Part shown: positions 43,860 to 52,881 of the stretch, in pieces
Position numbering within the stretch: the stretch's first letter is position 1
How the letters are laid out: each line of letters starts with the position of its first letter
DNA from: Ruegeria sp. ANG-S4
GTDB taxonomy: Bacteria; Pseudomonadota; Alphaproteobacteria; Rhodobacterales; Rhodobacteraceae
DNA: 64,000 bases
NCBI RefSeq assembly: GCF_000814005.1
Contig: NZ_JWLK01000001.1
Coordinates: forward strand, 1,464,458-1,528,457
Direction: 5' to 3'
Program-made: the position numbers and the translations under genes
Notes under the pieces: model-generated
What the model was told of the DNA's origin: nothing
Databases searched by the model: none
Seen by the model: the letters and a program-made list of their open reading frames with translations, nothing else

Positions 43860-44192
43860 GTGTAGCTTATTCCCCCGGCCAAAGCGCACGGCGATTTACT
43901 TTGATAAATACAAATCTGTTGGCCAAGGCTGGAGGCACTCGACAGAATAAGTTGCATCATGAGGAAGAAGTGATTGCCTTGGCTATGCTAAGTGACATCT
44001 GGAGTAAGAGAAAATTGCAGTCCAGAGGTCTCATTACAATTTTGGCGTACTGAGATAGTCGTTGGGCAACATATTGTAAGTTTTTCTTGCAATGACACAA
44101 AATCTTGCGCAGGTACTGCGTAAACAGTGCATAAACTCAATTTTGAATTTTACTAACCATTTGAAAATAAATAATAAAAAATGGACAAGGGT
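43860..44192. other. Right end of the island, gene-free
   Basis: This 333-base region is rich in A+T. It holds TCCAGAGGTCTC at 44021-44032, matching the attachment core in 11 of 12 bases, and a hairpin-like ATTGTAAG...CTTGCAAT near 44073-44093. A short frame running across the right repeat has no family resemblance. The region may hold the integrase arm sites. Confidence 0.5.
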
Positions 44193-44241
44193 TGGATTGT
44201 GGATCCAGAGGTCCCCTGTTCAAGCCAGGGAGGCGGTACCA
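44193..44241 (+). repeat. attR: 49-bp copy of the tRNA-His 3' part
   Basis: This is identical to 39558-39606. It lacks the 5' half of the tRNA, so it is a remnant made by integration and not a gene. The chromosome's original sequence after tRNA-His continues at 44242 (CTCCTCGACAACC). Confidence 0.95.
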
Positions 44242-44427
44242 CTCCTCGACAACCAAACGTCACGATCAGGCGGTGTTTTTGCTGCCCTGTCGAAACGCAT
44301 TCCACCCGAATTCAATGAGCAAGGCTCAGACGCGCGCCCTCGTCTTGCATTGTAAGAGTTGCGTCTACAGCGATCGAAACCCATTGCACGCCACATCCGC
44401 GTATTAAACTATTGATTTGGTTTGAAA

Positions 44428-44501
44428 TGGAGGCGAGTACCGGAATCGAACCGGTGTACACGGATTTGCAATCCGCTGCGTCACCACTCCGCCAACTCGC
44501 C
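44428..44501 (-). tRNA. tRNA-Cys (GCA)
   Basis: On the minus strand the cloverleaf starts GGCGAGTTGGCGGAG, the anticodon loop is ATTGCAA (GCA), the T-arm is CCGGTTCGATTCCGG, the discriminator is T and CCA is encoded (44428-44430). Confidence 0.97.
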
Positions 44502-44723
44502 TTAATCAAGTAATATCAATCACTTGCTGTGGTGTGGTGGGCGTTCTAACAGCTTTCAGGGTGGGCGTCCAGTGGTTTGACGCCAAAACGCGCGACAATG
44601 GCGAATTACTGTGATCTGGCCGGGCGGCAACTGCGTTTCTTCAAACCGTGCATCGGCCCGTTGCCGCAAGGGGTCGGATGTGGCACAAGCCGAGGGTACG
44701 TCGGAAATTGAACGAGCGATGCC

Positions 44724-45377
44724 ATGACAGATTTCGCAGCCCGCCGCCTTACGATGGTCGATACGCAAGTGCGGCCCTCGGATGTGACGAAGTTTCCCAT
44801 CATCGACGCAATGCTCACCGTGAAGCGCGAGAACTTTGTGCCGGATGGGCAACGCGAGGCGGCCTATGTCGAGGACATGGTCGACCTGGGCAACGGGCGC
44901 TTTATTCTTGAACCTCGCACGTTTGCCAAAATGCTGGATGCCGTGAACATCGCGAATGACGAGGTGGTTTTGGACATAGGTCCGGCGCTTGGCTATTCGA
45001 CAGCAATTGCGGCGCGGATGGCAGAACTGGTGGTGGGCGTCGAAGACAACGAAGAGCTTGCGACCGAAGCACAGTCGGTTTTGATGGACGAGGACGTCGA
45101 CAACGCCATTATCCACACAGGTCCGTTGGACGAGGGGGCCGCCGAGCATGGTCCCTATGACGTGATCATGATTCAGGGAGGTGTAGAACAGGTTCCGCAG
45201 GGCATTCTGGACCAGCTCAAGGACGGTGGACGGATCGCATGTTTGTTTATGGACGGTGAATTGGGTACAGTGAAGATCGGTCTTAAGTCGGCCGGTCGGG
45301 TCACGTGGCGTCATGCATTCAACGCGTCGGCCCCTGTTTTGGCTGCTTTTTCGGTAGTGGATGCATTTTCGCTATAG
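44724..45377 (+). CDS. pcm: Protein-L-isoaspartate O-methyltransferase-like protein
   Basis: This 217-aa methyltransferase-fold protein shows the pcm arrangement: MVDTQVRPSDVTKFPIIDAM at the N-terminus and VVLDIGPALGYSTAIAARMA (about 81-100) as the AdoMet site, with IGPALGYS in place of the usual IGTGSGY. Relatives with this change sit upstream of tolC in many alphaproteobacteria, and repair of isoaspartate is not assured. It precedes the tolC gene by 95 nt on the same strand. Confidence 0.85.
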   Translation: MTDFAARRLTMVDTQVRPSDVTKFPIIDAMLTVKRENFVPDGQREAAYVEDMVDLGNGRFILEPRTFAKMLDAVNIANDEVVLDIGPALGYSTAIAARMAELVVGVEDNEELATEAQSVLMDEDVDNAIIHTGPLDEGAAEHGPYDVIMIQGGVEQVPQGILDQLKDGGRIACLFMDGELGTVKIGLKSAGRVTWRHAFNASAPVLAAFSVVDAFSL

Positions 45378-45472
45378 TCGTTTGGCAAAAATTTTTGTCG
45401 CCTTGATTACTTGAAAACACTGACGCAAACTGTTCGTGAGGCAGCGTAAAATTGGTTTGAGAGGATTACGAT

Positions 45473-46891
45473 ATGCGTTGGACGGCGAAAGGAAAGCTCG
45501 TCAAAGTGCTTGCTTTGACCGCGAGCATTGCTTTGGGAGCCATGTCAGAACGGCCCGCTTGGGCTGACAATCTGACGGACGCGTTTATTGGGGCCTACAA
45601 CACCAGCGGCCTGCTTGAGCAGAATCGGGCGTTGTTGCGTGCAGCAGACGAAGACGTCGCAATTGCACTTGCCGCATTGCGCCCGATCATCAACTGGACG
45701 GCGCGGGTCAGTCAGGATTTTTCGCGCACACGTCTGGATGGCACGGTCACGACAGATGAACCGTCAGAGTTCTTCACAGGTCTGACATTGAGCCAGCTGA
45801 TTTACGATGGTGGCGCGTCGATCCTGGGCAAACAGTCCGCACAAGAGACTGTCCTGGCAACGCGTCAATCCTTGATCGATATCGAACAGCAGATCCTGTT
45901 CCGGGCCACGACGGCGTATCTGAGCGTGTTGTTGCAGGAAGAAACCGTTGGCATTCGTCAAAACAACGTCGATCTTTCGGCGGAAGAACTTCGTGCATCG
46001 CAGGACAGGTTCGAAGTGGGCGAGGTGACCCGGACCGACGTTGCATTGTCCGAAGCACAGCTTGCCAGCTCGCGTGCGGATTTGGCCGATGCGCGGGGCG
46101 CATTGAGTACGGCGCAGGCGGAATACGTCAATGCGGTCGGCAAATTGCCCGGTCGTACGGCTGGTCAGCCCAGCCTGCCCAGTTTGCCACGATCGGAACC
46201 AGAGGCGCAGTCGCTTGCGCAGCGCAATCACCCGGCGATCCTGTCCGCTCAGCATCAGGTGCGTGCGCTTGATTTGATCGTGCAGCAGCAGCGGGCCAAC
46301 CTTGGGCCGAACGTGCGCTTGAACGCAGACGCGGGCATCACCGAAAGCTATGACGACGATGACTATCGCAATGCCGGGCGTGTCTCGCTTGACCTGACAC
46401 AGCCGCTTTATGCGGGTGGTCGGCTGGCTGCGTCGGTGCGGCGGGCGATGGCAACGCGGGACGCCTCGCGGGCCAACCTTCTGAACGTACAAAAAGACAT
46501 CACGCAAGGTGTGACCGACGCCTATGTCCGGTTCCAGACCGCAACTGCCAGCCTGACAGCATCGACCGAGCGTGTGCGCGCGTCACAGGTTGCGTTTGAC
46601 GGGATCCGCGAAGAGGCCACCCTGGGCGCCCGGACCACGCTTGACGTTCTGGCCGCTCAGCAGGACTTGCTGGATGCGCAATTGGCCGAGGTCGCCTCGC
46701 GCACCGAACGGTCTTTGGCGGCTTATCAGTTGCTGCAGGCGCAGGGCCTTTTGACGGCTGAACGCCTGGGTCTCGCAGTGCAGATTTACGACCCGACGCT
46801 GTACTACAACCTTGTGAAGAAGGCGCCGGCGCAGGTCAGCAAACAGAGCAAAGACCTAGATCGGGTCCTGAAGGCATTGCGGCGCGACTGA
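45473..46891 (+). CDS. tolC: TolC-family outer-membrane efflux/secretion channel
   Basis: This 472-aa protein has a signal peptide (about 1-31) and two TolC repeats. Repeat 1 spans about 35-220 with SEFFTGLTLSQLIYDGGASI, and repeat 2 spans about 245-440 with GRVSLDLTQPLYAGGRLAAS. TolC trimers form the exit duct for type I secretion and RND pumps. An AGAGGATTACG site precedes ATG 45473. It belongs to the row pcm-tolC-PopZ-position gene. Confidence 0.94.
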   Translation: MRWTAKGKLVKVLALTASIALGAMSERPAWADNLTDAFIGAYNTSGLLEQNRALLRAADEDVAIALAALRPIINWTARVSQDFSRTRLDGTVTTDEPSEFFTGLTLSQLIYDGGASILGKQSAQETVLATRQSLIDIEQQILFRATTAYLSVLLQEETVGIRQNNVDLSAEELRASQDRFEVGEVTRTDVALSEAQLASSRADLADARGALSTAQAEYVNAVGKLPGRTAGQPSLPSLPRSEPEAQSLAQRNHPAILSAQHQVRALDLIVQQQRANLGPNVRLNADAGITESYDDDDYRNAGRVSLDLTQPLYAGGRLAASVRRAMATRDASRANLLNVQKDITQGVTDAYVRFQTATASLTASTERVRASQVAFDGIREEATLGARTTLDVLAAQQDLLDAQLAEVASRTERSLAAYQLLQAQGLLTAERLGLAVQIYDPTLYYNLVKKAPAQVSKQSKDLDRVLKALRRD

Positions 46892-46966
46892 GGCGCAATT
46901 CGACCGGTTGTTCGCGTTGGTCCGATTGGCTACACTCGGACCAAAGGGCAAGAGCGGTAGAGAACA

Positions 46967-47731
46967 ATGTCAGATAATGTCGTGAAATCGGACACCGGGG
47001 ACGTTTTGTCCTCGGTTAAGCGATTGGTTAGCGAAGAAGTGCGCGAAGACTCGGAGTTTATTTTCATACCGAACTCACCGGGGCGGAAGCCGGGCAGGCT
47101 GGTTCTGACCGAATCGCTAAGGGTCACAGAGCAGAAGGACCCAAAGCCGCTAAAGCTGGTGCCCGAGTTCAGCGCGGTGCCCGTCGCCCCGAAACCGGCC
47201 GAAAAAACCCCGGCCAACAAGCCAGAACCGATGCGGCTGAGCGCCAATGACATCGTCACGCCCACCGAAGCCCCGGCAAACCGAAGTTCGAGCGAAGCCG
47301 ATAAGCCCGTCTCGCAAGAGAGCGCCGTGCCTGAAGGCAGAGAAAAGCGCGATCTTGCCGGCAGTCTGAGCGCCAAGATCGAAGCGCTCGAAGCTGCAAT
47401 CGCCCGGACCGAAGATCAGTGGGAACCGGATGGCGAAAGCGACGATGCTTATTCCGGAACGCCAACCAAGGCAGTGGACTGGCCCGAAGAAACCGCCGAG
47501 CCGAAACCCGAAACCGTCGAAACACCCGTCATGTTCACCCGCAGCAACGATCTCGTCGATCCCCCGGTCGCGGCAGCCCCTACGTTGGACGAAGAGGCTC
47601 TGAGTGAGCTGGTGGCACAGATTGTTCGCAAGGAGCTGCAGGGTGCCTTGGGTGAAGGGATTACGCGCAACATCCGGAAGATGGTGCGGCGCGAGATCAA
47701 CAAAGCTTTGGCGGAGCAGGGCGCGAAATAG
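46967..47731 (+). CDS. Disordered, proline- and acid-rich protein with conserved C-terminal helices (PopZ/DUF2497-position)
   Basis: This 254-aa protein has a short N-terminal conserved part (LSSVKRLVSEEVREDSEFIF, about 14-33), then a long low-complexity region rich in P, E, K and S (about 60-200). The C-terminal helical end is LSELVAQIVRKELQGALGEG and a basic helix (about 208-250). In other alphaproteobacteria the gene after pcm-tolC is popZ (DUF2497), with the same layout: N-terminal helix, acidic proline-rich linker and C-terminal oligomerisation helices. Sequence identity to PopZ is low by eye, so the relation is inferred. Confidence 0.7.
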   Translation: MSDNVVKSDTGDVLSSVKRLVSEEVREDSEFIFIPNSPGRKPGRLVLTESLRVTEQKDPKPLKLVPEFSAVPVAPKPAEKTPANKPEPMRLSANDIVTPTEAPANRSSSEADKPVSQESAVPEGREKRDLAGSLSAKIEALEAAIARTEDQWEPDGESDDAYSGTPTKAVDWPEETAEPKPETVETPVMFTRSNDLVDPPVAAAPTLDEEALSELVAQIVRKELQGALGEGITRNIRKMVRREINKALAEQGAK

Positions 47732-47734
47732 CGC

Positions 47735-49192
47735 TTATTGCCTGCGCGGCGTTTGAGCAAGCGAGAGCAGCAAATCGAGATCCATATGCTGTTCAAGATG
47801 GTCGGCCAGCGTATCCAGCACCTGTTCAACGCCGTCTTCGTAGGCAAGTTCTGACGTCACGCCCAACTGCGCAAGAAAACTGGCGCGGAAGGCGTCGGAC
47901 GAGAAAATACCATGCAGGTAGCTGCCGCGAATGCGCCCGTTCGGGCTGGCTGCGCCTTCCGGGCGACCGTCAATTTCCAGCCACGCCCGATTACAGTCCG
48001 GACCTTCGGTGTGTCCCATGTGAATTTCGTAGCCGCTGACTGCTTGGCCATCCGGTCGGGCGACTGCGTTGCGCAACGTCACCTGTTTCTGTCCGGCCAT
48101 AGTCGTATCAACATTCAACAGACCTAAACCCGCTACCGAACCTTGACGCCCATCCACGCCTTCGGGATCGGATATCGTCTTTCCAAGCATCTGGTATCCG
48201 CCGCAAAGGCCCAGAACATGCCCGCCGCGCCTCACGTGGGCGTAAAGGTCGACATCCCAGCCTTGGGCCCGGAAGTAGGCCAAATCGCCGATTGTAGACT
48301 TGCTGCCGGGCAGCAGGACGAGATCTGCATCGCCGGGCAGGGCGCGTCCGGCAGGCACAATCTCGACCGAGACGCCGGGTTCGGCGGATAGTGGATCCAG
48401 ATCGTCGAAATTTGCCATCCGCGCAAGCTGCGGAACAGCGACTTTGCATGCACCACCGGTATGCGAACGGATGTCCATCATGTCTTCGGCGGGTAATTTC
48501 CAGGCGTCGTCGAACCAGGGAACCACACCCACGCAAGGCCAACCGGTGCGCGAGGCGATATCATCGCGTCCGTCATCGAACAGGGTTACGTCGCCTTTGA
48601 ACCGGTTGACGGCAAAGCCGCGGATCGTCTTCAGATCGCCGGCATCAAGAACGGCCTGGGTACCAACGATCTGAGCAATGACGCCCCCGCGATGGATGTC
48701 CCCGACCAAAATAACGGGGACACCCGCCACGCAAGCGAAACCCATATTCGCGATGTCGCCTTTGCGCAGATTGGTCTCGGCCGGGCTGCCGGCGCCTTCG
48801 ACAAGGACCAGATCCGCATCCTCGCAAAGGCGATCAAAACTCTCCAGCGCGGCGCTAAGAAGCTTGGATTTGTCCTTGCGGTAGTCTGCCGCCCGCATCG
48901 TGCCAGCCCGTTGCCCATGCACGATGACCTGAGCGCCTGTGTCCGTTTCGGGCTTGAGCAGTATCGGGTTCATGTCTGTGTGCGTTGGGCGTTTCGCAGC
49001 CCGAGCCTGAAGCGCTTGTGCCCGTCCGATCTCTCCCCCGCTTTCGGCAACTGCTGCGTTGTTTGACATGTTCTGAGGTTTGAACGGTGCAACCCGTAGA
49101 CCACGCCGGGTGAACGCACGGGCCAGACCGGCCACCAGTACCGATTTCCCGACATTGCTGCCGGTGCCCTGAATCATGATGGACCGAACCAT
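47735..49192 (-). CDS. cobQ: Cobyric acid synthase CobQ
   Basis: This 485-aa enzyme adds four amide groups to adenosylcobyrinic acid diamide in cobalamin synthesis, using glutamine and ATP. The dethiobiotin-synthetase-like domain starts [20 protein letters not shown]. The class-I amidotransferase domain follows (about 250-440), with [15 protein letters not shown] carrying the catalytic cysteine. ATG at 49192 follows AGGAGA, so a long upstream extension was rejected. It converges with the PopZ-position gene (3 nt between stops). No other cob genes are adjacent. Confidence 0.95.
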   Translation of the reverse strand: MVRSIMIQGTGSNVGKSVLVAGLARAFTRRGLRVAPFKPQNMSNNAAVAESGGEIGRAQALQARAAKRPTHTDMNPILLKPETDTGAQVIVHGQRAGTMRAADYRKDKSKLLSAALESFDRLCEDADLVLVEGAGSPAETNLRKGDIANMGFACVAGVPVILVGDIHRGGVIAQIVGTQAVLDAGDLKTIRGFAVNRFKGDVTLFDDGRDDIASRTGWPCVGVVPWFDDAWKLPAEDMMDIRSHTGGACKVAVPQLARMANFDDLDPLSAEPGVSVEIVPAGRALPGDADLVLLPGSKSTIGDLAYFRAQGWDVDLYAHVRRGGHVLGLCGGYQMLGKTISDPEGVDGRQGSVAGLGLLNVDTTMAGQKQVTLRNAVARPDGQAVSGYEIHMGHTEGPDCNRAWLEIDGRPEGAASPNGRIRGSYLHGIFSSDAFRASFLAQLGVTSELAYEDGVEQVLDTLADHLEQHMDLDLLLSLAQTPRRQ

Positions 49193-49251
49193 GACCTGTC
49201 TCCTATCTTGTCGCGCAGATGACCTGATTTGCAGGCAAAGGAAAAGCCCGT

Positions 49252-49809
49252 ATGAACACGCCCGCGCATCTTTTGATCGGCGCCGCCGCATTTGCGCGGC
49301 CTGCAAGCGGTCGAACCCTGTGGGCGGCATTGCTGGGGTCATTGTTGCCGGATCTGTCGCTCTATTTGATGGCCGGGACATCCTTGTACGTCCTTGGGAT
49401 TTCGCCGCAGGTGGTTTTCAACGATCTGTACTTTTCACCGGCTTGGCAGACGGTGTTTGCCATAGACAATTCGTTCATTCTTTGGGGGCTGGTTTTGCTA
49501 CTGGCAATGTGGCGGAGCTGGCGATTTCTGACTGTGACGGCGTCAGCCGGTCTACTGCATCTGGCGTTGGATTTCCCGTTGCATGCCGGTGACGGGCGCC
49601 CACAATTCTGGCCACTGAGTGATTGGGTGTTTCACAGCCCAATCAGCTATTGGGAAAACCCTTGGACAGTGCTTGTCTCTGTCGTGGTCTGCGCGGGGTG
49701 CTATCTGGTGCTTTGGAGAAGGGGCCTTTCTGTGTCGGCCAAACTGTTCTTTGCAGCGCTATTGGCGGCAGAGGTCTGGGTTGCACGGCAATGGCTGCTT
49801 TTCTTCTGA
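49252..49809 (+). CDS. Membrane protein, YdjM/DUF457-like
   Basis: This 185-aa protein has about four membrane segments and histidine/aspartate marks of the YdjM-like membrane-bound metal-dependent hydrolase family: [28 protein letters not shown] and [17 protein letters not shown]. The enzymatic role is not proven for the family. It is divergent from cobQ, sharing a 59-nt gap. An AAAGGAAAAG site precedes ATG 49252. Confidence 0.7.
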   Translation: MNTPAHLLIGAAAFARPASGRTLWAALLGSLLPDLSLYLMAGTSLYVLGISPQVVFNDLYFSPAWQTVFAIDNSFILWGLVLLLAMWRSWRFLTVTASAGLLHLALDFPLHAGDGRPQFWPLSDWVFHSPISYWENPWTVLVSVVVCAGCYLVLWRRGLSVSAKLFFAALLAAEVWVARQWLLFF

Positions 49810-49829
49810 AGCCGATGTGACAAATGAAA

Positions 49830-49860
49830 AGCGCGCTCCGTTGATAGGAGCGCGCTTTTT
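49830..49860. terminator. Bidirectional intrinsic terminator
   Basis: AGCGCGCTCC (49830-49839) pairs perfectly with GGAGCGCGCT (49847-49856) around a 7-nt loop, with AAAA before and TTTTT after. It lies between two convergent genes and can stop transcription from both sides. Confidence 0.9.
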
Positions 49861-49880
49861 CAGCCAATCGTCTGATGTGC

Positions 49881-50201
49881 TTAGGCGGCTTCCGCCTGAT
49901 GCGCCGCGTTGCGGCGTTCGCTTTCTTCCCGCGACAACGCAACCGAGGTGCGCACGCCACGGCCAACGAATTCCATCAGGCCACTTACAACACGTTCATT
50001 CGGGTCGATGCCCGCGCAGGACAAAACCTCGCGCCCATCGCGCGAACGCGCCCAGCGTGCGATCTGTTCCGGGCCATTTCCATACTTCTTGTCGTCGGCG
50101 ATTGCGTCATCGAGTGCAGCCAACACAACGGCCGCAAAAAGTTTGCGCGCACGATTGCCTTGCTCATTGTTAAAGGCAGTGCCGTCAACGAAATCTCTCA
50201 T
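49881..50201 (-). CDS. Conserved small protein (DUF6280-like)
   Basis: This 106-aa cytoplasmic protein reads MRDFVDGTAFNNEQGNRARK and LFAAVVLAALDDAIADDKKY at the start, with a helical C-terminus (SREESERRNAAHQAEAA). It resembles a Rhodobacterales family listed as DUF6280; the name is from memory. Its function is unknown. The terminator at 49830-49860 follows it, and it is divergent from efp. Confidence 0.75.
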   Translation of the reverse strand: MRDFVDGTAFNNEQGNRARKLFAAVVLAALDDAIADDKKYGNGPEQIARWARSRDGREVLSCAGIDPNERVVSGLMEFVGRGVRTSVALSREESERRNAAHQAEAA

Positions 50202-50419
50202 CTCGTCTTCCTTGTTGTTCTTGCTCTTGCATTTTCGGCGTGACGGTCCTTATGACCTATTAGGTGCGATTCGGATACACCTAAAATGCATAGTTGCGTT
50301 GCGTCATTTGCATAGCTTGCTGCAACTGCAGCACTAGGTCTCGTTGTCTTGTCAGGTGTGGTCACGCCAGATATAGGGACGACAACTGACGCATCAACCG
50401 TTTGTGAAGGATTTATGTA

Positions 50420-50983
50420 ATGCCCAAGATAAATGGGAACGAAATTCGCCCCGGCAATGTGCTTGAGCATAACGACGGGCTGTGGGCAGCCGTCAAAGTG
50501 GACCATGTAAAGCCCGGTAAAGGCGGTGCTTTTGCCCAGGTCGAGCTGCGCAACCTGCGTAACGGGTCCAAGCTGAACGAACGGTTCCGGTCGGCTGACA
50601 AGGTAGAACGTGTCCGGCTTGAGCAAAAGGACCAGCAGTTTCTTTACGAGTCCGACGGCATGCTGGTGTTCATGGATTCCGAAACCTACGAACAAATCGA
50701 ACTGCCATCCGACCTGCTGGGGGAACGCCGCCCGTTTCTGCAGGACGGCATGACAATTGTGGTCGAGTTCTATGAGTCCGAAGCACTGAACGCCACGCTG
50801 CCCCAGAAGGTCACGTGCAAGATCGTCGAGACCGAGCCAGTGGTCAAAGGTCAGACAGCTGCGAACTCGTTCAAACCGGCAGTTCTGGACAATGGCGTCA
50901 AGGTGATGGTGCCGCCATTCATCGGCCAGGACGAAATGATCGTCGTGAACACCGAGACGATGGAATATTCCGAGCGCGCCTGA
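50420..50983 (+). CDS. efp: Elongation factor P
   Basis: This 187-aa factor relieves ribosome stalling at polyproline stretches. The KOW-like N-terminal domain has [20 protein letters not shown] (about 28-47), with the loop lysine that is modified in many bacteria, followed by two OB domains and the C-terminal [18 protein letters not shown]. It starts at ATG 50420 after a TGAAGGA-like site. A terminator follows. Confidence 0.96.
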   Translation: MPKINGNEIRPGNVLEHNDGLWAAVKVDHVKPGKGGAFAQVELRNLRNGSKLNERFRSADKVERVRLEQKDQQFLYESDGMLVFMDSETYEQIELPSDLLGERRPFLQDGMTIVVEFYESEALNATLPQKVTCKIVETEPVVKGQTAANSFKPAVLDNGVKVMVPPFIGQDEMIVVNTETMEYSERA

Positions 50984-51003
50984 TTGCGCCAGCGATGAAA
51001 TCG

Positions 51004-51032
51004 AGAGGACCGCATTGACGGTCCTCTATTTT
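51004..51032 (+). terminator. Intrinsic terminator after efp
   Basis: AGAGGACCG (51004-51012) pairs perfectly with CGGTCCTCT (51019-51027) around CATTGA, followed by ATTTTC. It overlaps the last bases of the convergent ABC-domain gene. Confidence 0.8.
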
Positions 51033-51973
51033 CGACCGCGCTTCAATTGGCGGTACCGCTCAGGGTGGGGGCCGAACAGTTCCAGCATCAGGTCATACTT
51101 GATCCGGTTGGCGCTGACCTGACGGTAGAAGGCGATCAGGAACGAAGTCGGGCCCTGGATGCGGCTCAGTCCGCTGGTGGCCGCAACGACAGTGCCGACA
51201 TCGGTCTTTCCCTGCAACACCAACCAGCCGCCCAGCATGAGAACGCCGACCGTTCCGGCACCGTTTATGACGCTCAGCAGGAATTTGGCGGACAGTTTCC
51301 ACAGGAACATCTTTCTTCGGGTCTCAAAGATGTCGTCAAACTGGGCTTCGATGTCTTTCGAAACTTTCTGGATATCCTCCAGCGTCAGTTCGTCCGTTGC
51401 CCTTCGCAGGATGCGAACGCGATCAGCGACAAATCTGTTCACCTTGCGCTGCGAAATCAGGACGATGATGATCTGCGGAAGGATCATTGAAAAAGCAATC
51501 GCTCCCAACCCGGGTTGGGTCGACGAAATATAGCCGATCACGCTTATCAGTGTTCCGATCTGGACAACCGGATCGGAGAACGCGCCACCGGCGAATTTGC
51601 CCAGCTCTTCGGCCTCGGCCGAAATGGCCGTCGTCATCGTGCCTTTTCGAACGTTTTCGCCGTCTTCGCCAACGTCGACTGCCCGCGCCAGCAGACGCTG
51701 TCGGATCATTCGGATCAGGTCTTCGCCCAGTGTTCCTGCTCGAAATCCCAGAACCCATTTCAGCCCAAGGCTCAGAAGTATGACGCCCATCATACCTGCG
51801 CCAAGCAGGATCAGGCGGTCCGTCTCGATTTCTTTCGTCGTCAGATGGTTGATGATGTCCCGCTGGAATTCCAGCGGCACGGCGGCGAGGGCCGCAATCG
51901 CAATGGACAGAATGATAAGGATGATCTGACGACCGGCGCTGGCGCGCCAGATCGCGGTGTAAAGGCGAAACAT
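51026..51973 (-). CDS. ABC-exporter-type membrane domain protein without ATPase domain
   Basis: This 315-aa protein looks like the transmembrane half of an ABC exporter. It has about five to six helices (AGRQIILIILSIAIAALAAV near the start) and the coupling-type segments ALFVTS-like EDLIRMIRQRLLARAV and SRIQGPTSFLIAFYRQVSAN. The nucleotide-binding domain that normally follows near residue 330 is missing: the frame ends normally (ERYRQLKRGRK) and no ABC ATPase gene adjoins it. It could be a partner for an ATPase encoded elsewhere or a degenerate exporter. Confidence 0.82.
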   Translation of the reverse strand: MFRLYTAIWRASAGRQIILIILSIAIAALAAVPLEFQRDIINHLTTKEIETDRLILLGAGMMGVILLSLGLKWVLGFRAGTLGEDLIRMIRQRLLARAVDVGEDGENVRKGTMTTAISAEAEELGKFAGGAFSDPVVQIGTLISVIGYISSTQPGLGAIAFSMILPQIIIVLISQRKVNRFVADRVRILRRATDELTLEDIQKVSKDIEAQFDDIFETRRKMFLWKLSAKFLLSVINGAGTVGVLMLGGWLVLQGKTDVGTVVAATSGLSRIQGPTSFLIAFYRQVSANRIKYDLMLELFGPHPERYRQLKRGRK

Positions 51974-52070
51974 ACGGTTAACCCAATCGCTTGCGTGACC
52001 TCAGTGATACCGCGCAAGACGAAATGGTCAAAGGCGTAAGCGGCCTGCCAGACCCGCCGTCGCGCCCAGC

Positions 52071-52808
52071 CTAGGAAACCAGTCGGACGATGGCATCCCC
52101 GGCCTGCATATCGCCGGTGGCGCGGTCAAATCGCAAATACGCAATCGCTCGGCCTCCGGATTGGGTAAACAACGTGCCGGCAGGCTTGCCGTTCGCTGTA
52201 ATCTCGGACCCGACCGGCGCATTGCCGTCGACCTCAACCTGCCGCAGCCCTTTGCGCAGCTGGGTTTTGTGTTTCATGCGGGCGGTCACTTCCTGCCCGA
52301 CATAACACCCTTTCTTGAAATCCAGCCCATTCAAAGCCTCAAGGCCTGATTCCAGAATATAGCTGTCCGGGGTCAGCTCGATCCCGGTTTCAGGGATGCA
52401 GTTCTGCACGCGGATCGCGTCCCAATCCGACCCGTCATCGCTGGCCGCTGCGGTCGAGTAGGCCCGCCAACCCAGATCCGGGTGGCGCGGGTCGGGCAGG
52501 GCGCCTTCGGGCGCAGGCCCTGTGCCACGCTGGAGGTTCAGGTCAGTGCCGTCAATGGCCACATCGGCCCGAAGCTTGTACATGCCAAGGCGTTTCACCA
52601 AGTCATCGGCAAGGTCGTCCGCGACGTCCAACAGGATTGAGTCACCGTCCCGATGCAGAAAGAAATCCGCCAGATACTTGCCCTGCGGGGTCAGCAGGGC
52701 CGCATAAACCAATCCTTCGTCCAGGCGAGCCAAGTCGTTGGTCACCAGCCCTTGCAGGAAGCTATCTGTATCCGCCCCGGTCAGGCGCAACATGCGGCGG
52801 TCGGACAT
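52071..52808 (-). CDS. ygfZ: tRNA-modifying/iron-sulfur assembly protein YgfZ (folate-binding)
   Basis: This 245-aa GcvT-like protein has the YgfZ signature KKGCYVGQEVTARMKHKTQL (about 176-195) with the invariant cysteine. YgfZ uses folate and helps iron-sulfur enzymes, including tRNA-modifying MiaB, stay active. ATG at 52808 follows AAGGA; longer upstream frames run into the divergent glycosyltransferase gene. Confidence 0.95.
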   Translation of the reverse strand: MSDRRMLRLTGADTDSFLQGLVTNDLARLDEGLVYAALLTPQGKYLADFFLHRDGDSILLDVADDLADDLVKRLGMYKLRADVAIDGTDLNLQRGTGPAPEGALPDPRHPDLGWRAYSTAAASDDGSDWDAIRVQNCIPETGIELTPDSYILESGLEALNGLDFKKGCYVGQEVTARMKHKTQLRKGLRQVEVDGNAPVGSEITANGKPAGTLFTQSGGRAIAYLRFDRATGDMQAGDAIVRLVS

Positions 52809-52881
52809 CGGTTGATCCTTATCATTTGTCTTGGCTCCGTGATATAGGGGTTCGCACCGCCATGACCAGAGGGTTTCGTTC

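Larger units (their letters stand above)
39558..44241 (+). mobile_element. Integrative element in tRNA-His, about 4.6 kb
   Basis: The element is bounded by perfect 49-bp repeats (39558-39606, 44193-44241) and holds a tyrosine integrase next to the right end. All four genes point right. Its sequence is visibly richer in A+T and lacks the G/C-ending codons of the flanks, a sign of transfer. There are no replication, structural or conjugation genes, so it moves by itself only as an integrase unit or needs a helper. Cargo is a Dam-type methyltransferase, a membrane protein and a DGQHR protein. Confidence 0.93.

Noticed and set aside
44193..44241. A second tRNA-His gene
   Set aside because: Only the 3' 49 bases are present, without acceptor 5' strand and D-arm, so it is an attachment-site copy.
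44092..44355. Open frame crossing the right att repeat
   Set aside because: It is made from the duplicated tRNA end and flanking sequence and lacks any protein family features.
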